Source: Dermanyssus gallinae
Lineage: Eukaryota > Arthropoda > Arachnida > Mesostigmata > Dermanyssidae
Direction: 5' to 3'
Assembly (NCBI GenBank): GCA_003439945.1
Contig: QVRM01003985.1
Coordinates: forward strand, 124,001 to 188,000
Length of the DNA: 64,000 bases
A program made the position numbers and the translations under genes. Below, one piece after another: positions 25,247 through 38,391 of the stretch. The notes beneath the pieces are model-generated. The model was not told the DNA's origin. It saw nothing but the letters and a program-made list of their open reading frames with translations, and did no database searches. Position 1 is the first letter of the stretch. Each line of letters starts with the position of its first letter.

Positions 25247-26768
25247 TCAGAGGTTTGTAACCCGTTGTCTATATGCCGGGCATTGCGTTGTAGTGGCGTA
25301 GTGTCCATCTACGTTGCATACGTAGCACCTACTATTGGCCGTGCAGCTCTTTGCGACGTGTCCTTGTCCTCCGCATTTGAAGCAGCGAGGTTGGGTTGGT
25401 CGGGCTGCGGTACAGTCCCTGGCCGTGTGGTTAAAACTCAGGCACAGTAAGCACTGCGGTACCGAGACCATTTCGTCTAGGCGGCACCGAGTCCAGCCAA
25501 GGTGTATATGTCTTTGACGTAGCAATCTTTGGGCTTCCTCTGGTGGCATTTAAACAATGCACGAGAAGTCGCCCGCCCAGGTTTTCTTTAGCGGACTTAA
25601 GATAAAAGCCATTTCCGGCCTTTAACTCGAATTTCCACGGTCATTCCTGGATGTTTCGCGAGGGCTTGCTCTAATACTTTTCTCAACAGAGTGATATCGG
25701 CTGTTGCCGGGATGGCCACTGCGGCTGCCTAGATGTCTCTAGTCCTAAGGAAGCCGCAGAGACTGGTTGCTGCCTCTCTTAGGACTTGCAAAGAAAATTT
25801 TTTTTGTTTTCTTCAGCATGCGGGATCATCCGTGCGTAGAGTGCTCGTGTTGGAGCTGGAGTGTTTTCAACTCCCTCGATTGTTAGGATGTCCCGATTTT
25901 GCAGGAAAATAGTCTTCCCTTCCGTAAGGTGCGACAATGCATCCTGCAGTCCAGGAAACTGTGGCGATAGTCGGTTTATAAGGCGTTCGTCTTTGTCGGA
26001 CTTTTGTGAAAGCAGTAAGTCTCTTGCTGGGGCCTTGTCAGCTAAAATACTTGCTTTACTGAGGCTGGTGGTAGTATAAGGTCGCGCCGGCCACTCCCTT
26101 TGCATGAGGTCTGCATATTGTTCGTCGGTCAGTTCCTCTTTAACGAGAAGGCCTTGTATCTCTGCAGCTATAAATTCCTCTGGCGGCGGGAGAGGTGCAA
26201 GCTCTGGAAGTGGGTCGGTATTTGTTTCGACGGACTGTCCCTTTGTTCTGGCGGAAGTGAAACCTATGTCAAGCGCTCTACGGCAGATTTCACGTATATT
26301 TAGGCCCATAGTTCGCACTGCTTTAGAGATTCGCAGGTGCGTAGTTCGGTGTTTGCTGACTAGTTGTTCTATGTCGGCCACTGACGTCAGTAGGAACTGT
26401 AGGTCTTTTTCGTTTACATAGCTAGGCGAAGAAGGCTCTTCTTGCTCAGGACTAGTAGGCGCGCGGGTTTTCTTCTCTGATTCAGGAGTGTAGCTAGCTT
26501 TTCTCTTAAGGGAGGCAGATCTAGGCTCGCTCTGAGTGTCCATAGCTTCGTCTGGGAGTGTTGCTTCCTCAGGTTTTGCTACTGGTAGAGGCGGCTGTTC
26601 CTGAGCCTGTTTTGTCTGGAGGTTCGCTTGTCGATTCAGAGCGCGAGAGTTGCGTCTACTGAATTGTGACGCAGATCTCCATGCTTCCTCAAGCATGCTA
26701 GACAGTTCCTCGTCATGTAACTCTTGAGTAGCTGAGGGTCCTGTCGGGCTGCCGCCAGAGGCGGCCAT
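25247..26768 (-). pseudogene. R1-like LINE ORF1 (Gag-like, three CCHC knuckles)
   Basis: Begins at ATG 26766-26768 (MAASGGSPTGPSATQEL). The N-terminal third is Ser/Pro/Glu/Lys-rich. The frame runs to a stop at 25779. It moves to another frame at a run of eight T at 25798-25805, where homologous reading continues as LREAATSLCGFLRTRDI. A further in-frame stop follows. The C-terminal part (25549-25247) is intact and carries three retroviral-type zinc knuckles: CLLCLSFNHTARDC, CFKCGGQGHVAKSC and CYVCNVDGHYATTTQC. This layout is typical of R1/Jockey-group ORF1 proteins, which bind the element RNA. Stops and frameshifts make it a pseudogene. Confidence 0.88.
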
Positions 26769-26952
26769 CACGGAGGGGGGTGGCAAGACTGAGACCTGCC
26801 GGGCTTAAGTCTTGAGTCGCCGAGTCTGTGCTCAGCTACTCTCGTCCTTCAGTTAGCGAATGTGCGTGTATTACCCGCACTTGCTAATCTGTCGACTTGG
26901 AGTCGTTTCGCAACGTTTAAGTTTTTGGCGCGCTTCCGCTCTCGAGTTATCG

Positions 26953-27090
26953 CGTACGTGGCGCCGTTCGAGTTGCTGCACGCGGCGGTGTTTCGAAATT
27001 GTACGTGGCGGTGTTTCGAAATTGTACGTGGCGGCGCTTCGAGTCTGCACGTAACGGCGTTCGAATTGCCGCACGTGGTGTCGTTCGAAG
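26953..27090 (-). repeat. 5' UTR tandem repeats of the R1-like LINE
   Basis: Six degenerate copies of a 23-25 base unit with the core ACGTGGCGG(T)GTTTCGAA on the plus strand, starting near 26955, 26980, 27003, 27026, 27049 and 27073. They lie upstream of ORF1 on the element's own strand, where an internal promoter would sit. Confidence 0.8.
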
Positions 27091-27305
27091 CCGTCTGTTA
27101 CACTAAGTATTAGACAGTATGAAGTTGGAAATTTCTCACCCGCGTAGTCGTTGCTGTCGTAGATGAGTAGTCCGGAACTTGGTGCTGACCTGAGGTGTCG
27201 GGAGTAGTGGTTGCGTTTGCCGCAGATGCGACAGGCTCCCACTATCACCCTTTATCACGGAGCACTCACAAAACACGTCCGTACGCTACGGCGGTCGGGT
27301 CGAGA

Positions 27306-28588
<1,283 letters not shown>

Positions 28589-28637
<49 letters not shown>

Positions 28638-28655
28638 CATATATATATATGTATA
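28589..28655. repeat. (TA)n microsatellite
   Basis: About 22 TA units with a short ACATACATA interruption at the right. Confidence 0.9.
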
Positions 28656-29387
28656 TGTGCCTTGTGTTTGAGCGATCTACGCTAAACGGGCACGCTTGGT
28701 ATTTTTTTCGACCGCTTCACTCTTCTCAGACTAAAGGTATATATATTATATTATAATATATACATTTTTAAAGCATTGTTGTATATACAAGAATACGGAT
28801 TCCGCGCACCCTGGATTTTGCTGCCGCGTATGTTTCTAATAAGCAGGTAGCAAGTGTAGCAAGACATGCTCCGTAGTGTTTCCTGCTCAAGTACGAAGCG
28901 GAGCGTTAAAAAAAAAGCGAAATGTCCTACATAATCGGCTTCAGGTCCAAGAACAACACGCAGGCAAAACAAGTCGGGGTCGTCCTGTTCTGAGCTTGGA
29001 GGTGGAGCCGGGGCTCGGGCCACAAAGAGAACGCAGTAGAAAAAACTCGCTCAAGTGCTGGGTATGCAGGAGTGTTACGGCGTCACGTCTCAAAAGATTC
29101 CCTTGCTTTGTGGCGAACGCCGTTGAAGCGCTGTTCTGGCCGTACTACTTTTCGTGGTCGTCGTAACAGTAGAACTAGTCGCCATAGTCGCTTCACTTTT
29201 CTCGTTCCAATGCGAAAAATGGGACACGCGAGAGAGAAGACCTCTTTTTCACTCACTCACCACGCCTTACTTTTCGTTAGCGCTACATCTGTCTATCTAC
29301 CTCTCGCGTGCGGCTATGTGGGCACGCCCCTAGAATGGCTGCACTATGGTTCAAGCTCAAGAAAAGGGGGCTGTCGCTGCTCTGCTG

Positions 29388-29452
29388 TCGATGACGATGA
29401 TGATGATGACGATGACGATGATGATGATGATGATGACAATTATGATGAGGAT
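29388..29452. repeat. (GAT/GAC)n microsatellite
   Basis: Imperfect GAT/GAC trinucleotide tract. It produces poly-Asp or poly-Met frames depending on register. Confidence 0.85.
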
Positions 29453-29627
29453 GATGAGTGGGGAGGTGGTTATGGTGGTTGTGGTGGTGAGACGGCGGTG
29501 GCAGTGTTGCGAGACATACAGATACGCGTTTCTTATTCCCGCTGGCCGCAGCAACAATGCGCTTTCCTCTCTACGTGACAACGTGTTGAAAGCAAGGCGA
29601 CAGCGTCGTCGCCGCCTCTCCTCCCTC

Positions 29628-29755
29628 CCTCCCATGTTTAGGGTCCTCTCTCAGCCGCTTCCCCTGGCCCGCCACAATCCGGGGGTTCTCTCAGCCGCTC
29701 CCCCTCGCCCCCCTCCCACGTTCAGGGGGTTCTCTCAGCCTCTCCCCTGCCCGTC
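29628..29755. repeat. GC-rich minisatellite, about 3 copies
   Basis: Three diverged tandem copies sharing GGGGGTTCTCTCAGCC and C-rich linkers, with a period of about 45-55 bases. Confidence 0.7.
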
Positions 29756-31657
29756 TTCTTTGCCGTTGCGCAGCCGTACGCAGTCGCAGGCAAAATAGCA
29801 CCCCAGGAAGCACATGACACGTGATTAGCGTTAGTGACGAGGAAGGCGCGCCACTGCAGATCGCGCGGGCAACTTCGGTCCGATTTCGCCTACACAAGAC
29901 ACTTGTCATCGATTCGCCATCTGCGTCGGTCGTCTGATACGAGGAGATATGCTCACGTAGGCGACAAAATACGACGCGTCAGATCACGCAATTGGCCAAC
30001 CACTCTACACCCCCCCCCCCGGGCGCACACGTTGCTGAACACAGAATCTGTCGGGGAGGCTTCTCTTGCACTCGCAACAGCCTTTTCCTTTGCTACCGCA
30101 GTCGTCGCCGAGCGGCGCCGATGCCCTGCTGTTGTTCTCGTTTGTGATAGTTAGGCAAAGAGATTTTCTGGACAAAAATAGGTAGCAAAACCTGCAAAAG
30201 ATGCCTTAATTTAACAAGAGTATTCAAGCCGATGTCTTGTTCGCTGCACACATGTAACTCGCGGCAACTCGCGATATCTATGTTATCGTTGACGCATTGC
30301 AACTTATGTATCGTGAGCTATTGTTGCAAACAACATGTGGGCGGTTTAGAGTATGTAGAGAGTTTTCTAAGAAGAGAAAAACACTTTTGCTACGGTCATC
30401 ATAAGCACACGATTGAGTTTGTTTAGAATAGTCCATCTCCTGAGCAGCAGCAGCTTGTACAAATGAATGAAGAGCGTAAAACTTCACCAAAATATGAATT
30501 CGTTCGGCTTATTGTCATAACACAAATACATGTGCTACAGTTTTTGTTTTTGTACAGACTGTATTTTGAAATACTTATGTTAGAAAGAGACGTATGCAGT
30601 ACGGAATCGCAGGTTTATGTCACATAACGCATATAGTGATGGACATTGTTAGGTTGGCGTTCTTAAGCAAAAGCTTCGGCAACACTTGGGGTACCGAGGA
30701 TACTACGTGCATATTAGCCGATCGGACTTTCAAATGTCTTAGCATGGAATTATCTAACTCAAATAACGTCTTACTCAGATGGCTACGGCGAATATCTGCT
30801 CTGAAGTGCAGCTACCGTGATGCCGGGGTGTATGCTAAGCAACCTAGCCCCGGCTTAAAATGGGACTGGAGTGATAGAAACGCGTGCAACACGCATTTGA
30901 CCTCCCGGTTGTAAAACGAGCACGCGATATGCAGAGACGGGCTTAGTAGACTTCGATAGATGGCGACTACCCGCCTCCAGATGGATGGGGATAGTTAATC
31001 GCAAGGTGTAGTTGCATCTGACACCGAATTCCCAAGGAGGGCATAGGAGCGTACAGTACTAGAGAGTTCCACACGACTATACCCGGAGTTTGGCTACGAT
31101 GGCGCTGTGCCACACAGTAATGCTATGGATCAGCAGCCACAAACACCGTTTTGAAGCAGGAATGGACTATGCCTGCGTGAGATGTGGCGATTACCTAGAG
31201 AAAATTATATACAGCGTCTCAGAATGCGACAACTTTTCTCCACAGAAAAGCAGCTGGTGGCAGTTCGCGGTTTTTTAGTGTTTCACATATTGGCAGAAAA
31301 AGTACAAGGTACTATTTTGACTGGACTAACTTTTGCTCCTCCATTGTATTTAGTGAAATAAAAGGCTAGCAAAACATTTAAAAAACCCTCTAATAAAAGA
31401 ATAGTAATTCCATGTAGATTATGTTTATTGTTTTTTCTTGCTTTTTTAAATGCAAAGCTATTGCGAAATTAACATTGTGTATGTTTTATGTTTATTGGCT
31501 TTACATCAGCCTATAAACGTGGCTGATCGAAAAGCACAATACAACTAGAACTTTATTCTTAGGTTGTGATATAGACGTAAAAAGCAAGAAATATATTCGC
31601 GTTGAGTACGCACAAAACATCTACAACACAAGGACATGGATGTGTGCTGTATATTGT

Positions 31658-31662
<5 letters not shown>

Positions 31663-31697
<35 letters not shown>

Positions 31698-31757
31698 AAA
31701 CTTTTTATTTTCTTAAACATTAGAGGTAACAATTGGTATATATATATATATATATTT
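31663..31757. repeat. Two (TA)n tracts with a retroelement scrap between
   Basis: (TA)n at about 31663-31693 and 31736-31757. The intervening ATTAGAGGTAACAATTG is the reverse complement of a piece of the REL-A1 3' UTR near 10608-10624, so a minus-oriented 3' tail scrap sits between them. Confidence 0.7.
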
Positions 31758-31774
31758 AATATACATCACAAAGG

Positions 31775-32455
31775 CAGTCGCCGCTAAGGGATCCGGGGCC
31801 TGGCTGCATGCGCTTCCAAGCGCCCCACTGGGTACCCTTTTGGACGACGAAACTACCTGAATCGGAGCAGGACTTCGGCTCGACTGTGATCTTGTAACTC
31901 CTCATCAGTGCAAGTGTGGTCAACCTGTTGACAAGTTAGCCCATTATGGGTTGTCGTGCGTCATGAGTGCAGGACGGCGTGCCAGACATGCCAGTATTAA
32001 CGACACTTTTAGCCGAGCGCTCCGATCTAGCGGATTCCCCTGTATTCTACAGCCCCAGAATCTTTCCGCCGACGATGGTAAACGCCCGGACGGGAAGACT
32101 CTAATCCCCTTCAGCCGGGGCAGGATGCTTGTCTGGGACGCCACAGTTACCGACTCATTAGCACCTTCAATAATCGGTGGTGGGGCGGCCCTGAGCAGGT
32201 TACGCTGGTAATCTAGCCGAGACAAGGCAGCTCGCAAAATATGCCTTAATATGGTACCCACATAAATTTCAACCGCTAGCGTTCAAGACCTTGGGCGGCC
32301 CAGGCAACCCCACTTGCAAACTCCTCCACAGAGTCGGCGAGCAGCTGAACCTCGCAACCGGAGACAAAAGCTCTGCGGCTTTTTTGAGACAGCGCCTCGA
32401 CCTCGATGTCCATCTAGATAGAGTATTATTCCCAGTGCACATGTTCTCAGGAGAT
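31775..32455 (+). pseudogene. REL-type retrotransposon 3' end, copy A3
   Basis: A decayed relative of copy A1. It shows GSGAWLHALPSAPLGTLLDDE, a zinc knuckle CKCG ... HYGLSC, then GRRARHASIND, then GKRPDGKTL ... MLVWDATVTDSLAP. Here the nuclease RPD motif is intact. An in-frame stop precedes the knuckle, and a frame change follows near 32205 (at ALSRLRW). The downstream part resumes as FKTLGGPG and FLRQRLDLDV. It is bordered by (TA)n on both sides (ending 31757 and starting about 32462). It cannot encode a working protein. Confidence 0.72.
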
Positions 32456-32458
32456 AAT

Positions 32459-32461
<3 letters not shown>

Positions 32462-32507
<46 letters not shown>
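32462..32507. repeat. (TA)n microsatellite
   Basis: About 22 TA units at the 3' border of REL-A3. Confidence 0.9.
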
Positions 32508-32509
<2 letters not shown>

Positions 32510-33799
32510 TAGCCTTAACACGACCTCGGCTCGAATCTCAGAGCCTTTTATGTATCTGTTCCTTTACTCTTTATTATTTGTACACATAGCTATGGAACTT
32601 AGCTGGTTTGTGAGTGGTGCTGAGCTTACTAAAGAAACTCATTTCAACTCCACTGATCGCTCGTATTCAGCTTTTTCGATTCAGAATCGCTCGGCGTCTC
32701 CAACTCTTTTTTTGTTGCCCGTTCCCCCCTGAGCTAAGTAGTGGATAAAAAGCTTGTATCGCCCATGTAATTAATACTTATGGGTTCGAACATTTTATTT
32801 AATACGCATTTTTGGCTTTACGCTTAAAAGTCAATGTCTCCAAACCAAACATTATTAGTTTAGATTAGCTGGTATATTACGTATGCCACATTGAGATTCT
32901 GGTAGGGCATAATTACTTCAGCGTTTTTCAGGTCAGTGAGCTACAGGTTGAAGAGTATGGGTTACTTTTGTTGAATGTTTGTTTTTATAATCATTGTTAA
33001 TGCTGTTACGTGAAGTGCAAATGCTTTTGCATAAGCTTACTTACGTTTCACATTACAATTTCATTAGAAGTTTTTGACAAAATGTTATTTATTTGATTAG
33101 TACCCGGGCAAGTGGGTTTTTGTTACATCAAAGTGTTTCGAAACAACCTTCAATCTAGCGTTTTGCTAAATCTGCTATGGACAAACTCGCGGCGTGGTAT
33201 CTATCACATCTGCACCAGCATTGTCTGCATCGACATCCGTCTTGTGGGTCATGAAAATCCTCCACGTTGCACAAAACGTGATGAAATTGGTGGGCTGCAA
33301 AGGCCGTAGTTAGGTGCCGCTCTTACAACCAGCTAGCCCTCCCAATGCTCCTCATTGCTGCTGTCCCACAAGTCCCTATGTCCACCTCACTAAGTTTGGT
33401 TTGCCAGTCTCGCATATAAACGTCAAAGGCACACGTTTTCATCAGATCCATCCGATTTTGATTCCCTCCGTCAGCACGTGGGCCACCTTTCAACACGTGG
33501 GCCACCCAATTTCTGCACGTATTCGATATCGCAAAAACCCTTTTTAAAAAGAAAAGCCTCATCCATCAATTAAGCGCGACTTGTTTGTCCCTAAATTATC
33601 CCGTATTAGTGAATACTATATGTAGCGATAAACCCGAAACGAGTGACTGCTACGCGAGCCAAAAGCATATAGTTGCCGCAGGTGCGATAGTGGCCTTCCT
33701 GGCCCTCTCCTGGAAGTGGTATCGAAAACTGCTATCGCTTGTCTATAAAATAAGCCCTAGGTATGTAAGTCTATACATATTTTAATTTTGTTACTAATA
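32508..33799. other. Gene-free stretch
   Basis: No supported gene; only short frames without motifs. Confidence 0.5.
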
Positions 33800-34790
33800 T
33801 TTGAAGCATCTCCCTCTTGAGCAGGCGGCCGCCCCTTCGAAAGTTCATGGCTACCTTTTTCAAAAGTAACCTTTAAACTCTTCTCATCCACGAATGTAAT
33901 TAGTCGATCCATGGCTTGTTTCACTCTAAAAAGGCTGCAGCTAAAGATCTCTACTCTGGCAGTCCTTCCGGAAGTACGGAATACAGCAGTAGACTTAGTT
34001 CATATCCCCGAGTGACATCTGTGGTTTGCGTTAACTTCCCAGCAATGCCGACCTTGTTATAAATTAGCACGTGTTTTGTTTTAGGGTGCTGATAAGTAAA
34101 GTTAGCTTTGCTCCTGGCACTCTCGTTTTTACCAGCTCTTCAACTATTTCTTGGTGCTTTGCCAAATGCCGCCTCTAAATCCTTAAACACAACCTATAGA
34201 CAATTTTTCGACCTGGACAGCGGATCCTAGATTTTTCTGAGCAGCTTCCCAATTGCTGAGTTTGTTGATCTTCCTTTTTAAATCTGTGCTGTTAGTTCGT
34301 TATTACACCCCTCTCCTTCTTCCGTTAAAAAAGCTTCTGTCCCTTTGCCATTATTCCTGAGAATGTCTTGAACGGGCAGATTTTTATTGCTACTCCCCTC
34401 CTAACGTCTGGTTCCGTTTGTACTCCTTTTCTTTTGGAAATGACTATCAAGGTCGTTTCCTCTAGGCCTGTGGAATTTCATCACTATTTAAAGATTCGTT
34501 AAATAGGGTTTGCCAGCATGGTGCGAGAACTGAGGCATCTTTCATGTGTTCATTCCTTGTCAAATCCTTTTCGTGCGCTCCCTCGTGGTGCTCTGTCGAT
34601 TGCTTCCACTACTTTCCCGAGAGGTTGCCTTCATGATCCAGCCGTTCGCTTCATCTGCCGTCTGATCCCAGGGGTCTTCATATTCTAGCGCTTTCGGAGC
34701 TGTAACCGACCCGGCAAATATCCTTCCGAAATGTTCAACTAGCCTGCCCGTTTCTACTGAGCACTGCCTCCTCCCTTTCCGCCTCAGCTA
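33800..34790 (-). pseudogene. Decayed LINE reverse transcriptase
   Basis: Translating the minus strand in shifting frames gives a recognisable RT order. First comes a segment ending TREVVEAIDRAPREGAHEK. Next is HMKDASVLAPCWQTLFNESL followed by NSDEIPQA, a stop (TAG where Trp is usual) and RKRP. Further on are GRSTNSAIGKLL, VFKDLEAAFGKAPRN (motif A-like, F-x-D-L-x-x-A-F) and TRGYELSLLLYSVLPE (motif B-like). Many stops and indels show it is long dead. The exact LINE clade cannot be assigned. Confidence 0.6.
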
Positions 34791-36727
34791 TGTATATATT
34801 CAAAAAGGTTAATCATTGACGGGGTTATCCTAGCAGAGACGACTTGGCGGAAGCATTCAATGCCGATGTCTTTGCACGTCAAAAATCGCGGTCTATAAAA
34901 AGAAAACGTACAATGATATATCATCTGGAGTGTGGACTCTCTGTTTTTTTATCGTAGGGCCTAGGAATGGACCTAGTCATAGGAATGGACCCCGCCTTAG
35001 GGATAGGCAAACTGACTCAACATACGCGTGTAATATCGAGTCTAAACTGGCTATTTGGCTAAAGGATCACACGAGGCAGCTACGGAAAAGATGCAAGAAT
35101 AGCAGTGCACTGAGATATTGACGTTTTGCAGGATATTCGAACAGTTCTGCACGACACTTATGAAAGCGAGTAGGTTTTGATAGGTTGTGTCGGAGCGGCG
35201 ATGGGCATATACGTATGCAAACAGTCAGCCGGCGAGATGACAAACTATGAAACGGCAAGACGGCCTTTATACCGGAGGATTTCGCCGAAGTCGTCTGATC
35301 CAATGCAGCGACACGTATCGAAATAAAGCGGGCACGGGCGATAGCCTTTTCTGCAAAATTACCTGAATAGTTATAATAGTTTGAATTTATGTAATAATGG
35401 AAATTTCACGCTTAATGAAAAATTATTGAACTTAAATAAATTTGCCGTACGGAGAAAACGGCCCCATAAAAAAAGTCTCGAGTAAAACCAATACAATATT
35501 AAGCTCAAGCCTTACATTGTATTAGTTTACTGTATTAGTTAATATTGTATTGGCTAATGCATTTACTCATACATGCAAGCATGAGCAAACAATTGTAGGG
35601 TCAAACACAGACGTGGGGTAAACAAAGAACAACGCGTTTTATGTTACTGTGTTATTTTATGCTTTATTACGAAGCATTTGTTCGTGCGTACGCGCGCGCT
35701 TTCTTAGCGCGTATACGAGCATACTATCAGCCCGTCTGCTTGCCGCTAAATAATAGCAGATCGTTTTCGTAGAGATAGACAAAGAGGAGAGAGAGAGAGA
35801 GAGAGAGCATCCGCCTAGCTCTTGCAAGGGCAATTGAGAGGTCGTTGGTGGTCGTCACTTGACTAGTTTTACGAGGCTCGCGAGGGATGGACGGACTAGT
35901 AGACAGACGGAAAACAACTGTTTAAAAGTGTCATCACGTCAAATTGGATCATACCACACGTCGACAACCACGACGACAATAATGGCGATAATCCGCCATC
36001 TGCTGGCACTTCTACTGCTATCGCATTTACCTCTACTAGCTCCCCTCGTCCCTCACCACCGACGAATTAGAACTAGAACCCCTGCGACGCTACGGTGGCG
36101 CTACGGCAAGCCGAGACGCTGCTGCTTCTTCTTCTTCTTCTCTCAGTGATCAACGGCCCTGGCCAAACGAACAACGATTCAACACGAACATCCCCGTGTG
36201 TCAGCTCCAGCCGACCACTGCTAAATTGGCTCGCTGTGCCACCAAGTCCAAAGTAGTGCGAACGTAGTGCGTCGCTCAGTGAGTCCTAAACCTAAAACTA
36301 GTACTTGAGTTGGCAGTGGCAATGATGTGCGCGATGATGCGGTGCGTCAAGCAAGCACCACCAGTGAGTCGGTACGCCTGTGCAACAATAACAAAAACAA
36401 CAACAACAGCAGCAGCAATAACGGCGCGGCGAGTATACCTTAGGCCCCCAGGCCTCTAGGCTCCCATTCGAATGCGGGTGAACATAAATTGGGGCACACG
36501 CTGGGCTCTGTGAGAAGAGCCGAACAGTAAAAACAGGCCACCGAACCGCCATCCAACAGTGACGGTCAAACGCCATCGTCGTCCTCGTTGTCGCCGCCAT
36601 CACCACAACATGTCGGATAAAAACAAACCTAACCGTCCGTGGCCACGAATCGGCACGTTTGGTTGGCTGGCAGGTTACGACGGCATCGTTCCCTTGATCG
36701 GTTTTAATATTTGTGGAAATGGTCGCC
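34791..36727. other. No supported gene; GC-rich triplet-rich block at 35.7-36.6 kb
   Basis: This holds a (GA)n tract at about 35789-35806 and a CpG-richer block with CAA/CAG-type triplet runs (36385-36425). An ATG at 35982 opens a 55-codon frame that begins like a secretory signal (MAIIRHLLALLLLSHLPLL). A donor-like CA|GTGAGT lies near 36280. These are features of a 5' exon or promoter region, but I cannot link them to a gene. Confidence 0.35.
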
Positions 36728-36797
<70 letters not shown>

Positions 36798-36851
36798 TGA
36801 AATAAAATTTCCATATCTAGCTCACATATATATATATATATATATATATAT
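36728..36851. repeat. (TA)n tracts
   Basis: (TA)n at about 36728-36793 and 36825-36851, at the left border of the following LINE relic. Confidence 0.9.
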
Positions 36852-36959
36852 CTGCAGAAGCCTTATCCTCGCACAGCTGGCCATGGAGTCCTTTAGAGAT
36901 ATATTGGAAGGCTGAAGGCAATAATACAGAAAAAAACAGTTACGGTTGACGATAGTGTT

Positions 36960-37515
36960 TAAGTGAGTGATTGGCCCAGAGCAGGCGACAGGGTGTATCT
37001 GGGACAATGACCCAAGCCAACTATTGCTCCTAATTCTATTCAAATGCGTATCTGATTGCATCACTGAAAAGCACCCATCTGTTACGGTACGGAACAGGCT
37101 GATCTGCCTCCTAAGCACAATAGGCAAGCTGGTGAAGAAAATCTTTATAGCACAACTTAACTGCAAATTGGAGGCAAATCATACTCTTTCGACTCACGCT
37201 GCGTGTTGTGTCGGAGACGCTCCACCACCGACGCGCTTTGCAGGACCCTGCAGAGGGCACGAGAAGGGACAACCGAGGAGCTCCGTGCTGCTCGTGTTTC
37301 TGGATGTCCAAAACGCCTCTAACACGGGGCTGACTGGGTTGTTATTGCAGGTGCCCTGGCGTGGAAGGGAGTGCTCGCCTATCTTGTACGTGGTACTTCG
37401 TGGTCTCGTTCTACCTAAGATAGAGGCTTTGCCGTCCATGGGGACCACGACTACAATATCACGACTGACGTTTTGCGGGGCTCACTTTTGCGCTCCGTAC
37501 TCTGAAACATAGCCC
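36960..37515 (+). pseudogene. LINE reverse transcriptase fragment (Jockey/R1 group)
   Basis: The plus frame contains VRNRLICLLSTIGKLVKKIF, an LE...LS stretch, and then VLLVFLDVQNASNTG. These correspond to the RPI-x-LL...GKL-x-E and motif A (L-D-V-x-N-A-F-N) regions of Jockey-group reverse transcriptases. Phe of motif A is replaced by Ser and motif B is lost. It is interrupted downstream by a minus-strand insertion and resumes as the C-terminal fragment at 37905. Confidence 0.6.
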
Positions 37516-37624
37516 TGATGCTGATGCTTCTGCCGCGCCCGATTATGCTGCGCCAGATTATGCCCGATTGGACATCCGCCTGGATGACGGCCTTCCACCT
37601 TGAACTGACACGTTAGAAGACTTT

Positions 37625-37870
37625 TTGCTGTCATTTATTCATCGAAACTCGGCAGATAAAAATTGCTGAAAAAGTCGAATTAAACAACGAGGCCGAAAAT
37701 CACTCGACAATGTCCAAAAAATGCTTTGCATAAGCGCTTTACACAAAAGGCAATCGCAATGGGTATTCATCATGAAGAGGATTTCTATATAGCAATTGGA
37801 ACGTTTCTTAGAGCGAGCGCCGAACCATAAATTAGGCAACACAGTCACAAATTATACGCACATATAAAAA
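37625..37870 (-). mobile_element. LINE 3' UTR fragment inside another LINE relic
   Basis: The stretch from GATAAAAATTGCTGAAAAAG to CAACACAGTCACAAATTATA resembles, in order and orientation, the 3' UTR of the LINE at 27428-28588 (AAAAATGGTAAC... to GCATTAGGTGAGGCAACA). There is no coding content. It separates two parts of a plus-strand LINE relic, so it probably inserted into it. Confidence 0.45.
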
Positions 37871-37904
37871 CCGGTCCCGGTCTACCTTCCTTTAGAGCAT
37901 CGCA

Positions 37905-38330
37905 CAACAGCCACGGGCAGATTTACTTATATATGGACAGACTGGGCGGGATTGAATTGGCATACGCGCACTATGCGACACCGAGGACCCGGATAACCTG
38001 GAGAACACGGTCACGCAATGTCCGGCTCTCGTCCGACAGCGCGCCAGCACCCCGGAGGCAGTCCTTGGCCTCTCCCCGCTCTCGGTGATTGCCCACGCAA
38101 TGATCTCTAGAGAGGCACGGGCGGAAGGCAGAGCGTTTTTGGTGAGTGTCATGTACGGAAAAAATATTGAGCTTAAAAAAGGCTAGGCGGGACCGAAGAG
38201 ATAACCTTTTGCGACAGGGGGATCGAGACAATCAGGAGCTGACGGAGGGTGGACCTGGGTAGCTAGGGCTTCAGCTTTATCTCGATGCTCCTTCTAAGAC
38301 CGAGACTGCACTGAGCGGGGCGCACGGAGC
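37905..38330 (+). pseudogene. LINE ORF2 C-terminal fragment
   Basis: In one plus frame it reads MDRLGGIELAYARYCDTED, then NTVTQCPALVRQR, then LSVIAHAMISREARAEG. This is the usual C-terminal pattern of Jockey/R1-group ORF2 proteins (knuckle region, then C-P-x4-R). The first Cys residues of the knuckle are damaged. It ends just before (TA)n at 38344. Confidence 0.55.
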
Positions 38331-38336
38331 GTTTAA

Positions 38337-38343
<7 letters not shown>

Positions 38344-38387
<44 letters not shown>
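38344..38387. repeat. (TA)n microsatellite
   Basis: About 22 TA units at the 3' border of the LINE relic. Confidence 0.9.

Positions 38388-38391
<4 letters not shown>

Larger units (their letters stand above)
28656..31662. other. Stretch without a supported gene, GC-rich in the middle
   Basis: About 29.0-30.1 kb is GC- and CpG-richer than its surroundings. It holds a (GAT)n tract and a GC-rich minisatellite (separate entries), plus C and G homopolymers near 30008. Frames of 106-168 codons here follow those repeats. At 31090-31278 plus, a 62-codon frame has C-x2-C and later Cys/His residues (ACVRCGDYLEKI), which vaguely resembles a LINE C-terminal knuckle; I do not call it. No host gene is recognised. 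Confidence 0.45.

Noticed and set aside
22591..26421. Plus-strand ORFs within 22.5-26.4 kb (up to 139 codons)
   Set aside because: Antisense shadows of the minus-strand LINE ORFs.
29072..29798. Plus-strand ORFs of 168 and 150 codons
   Set aside because: Driven by a (GAT)n tract and a GC-rich minisatellite; the two frames overlap and give poly-Asp or poly-Met.
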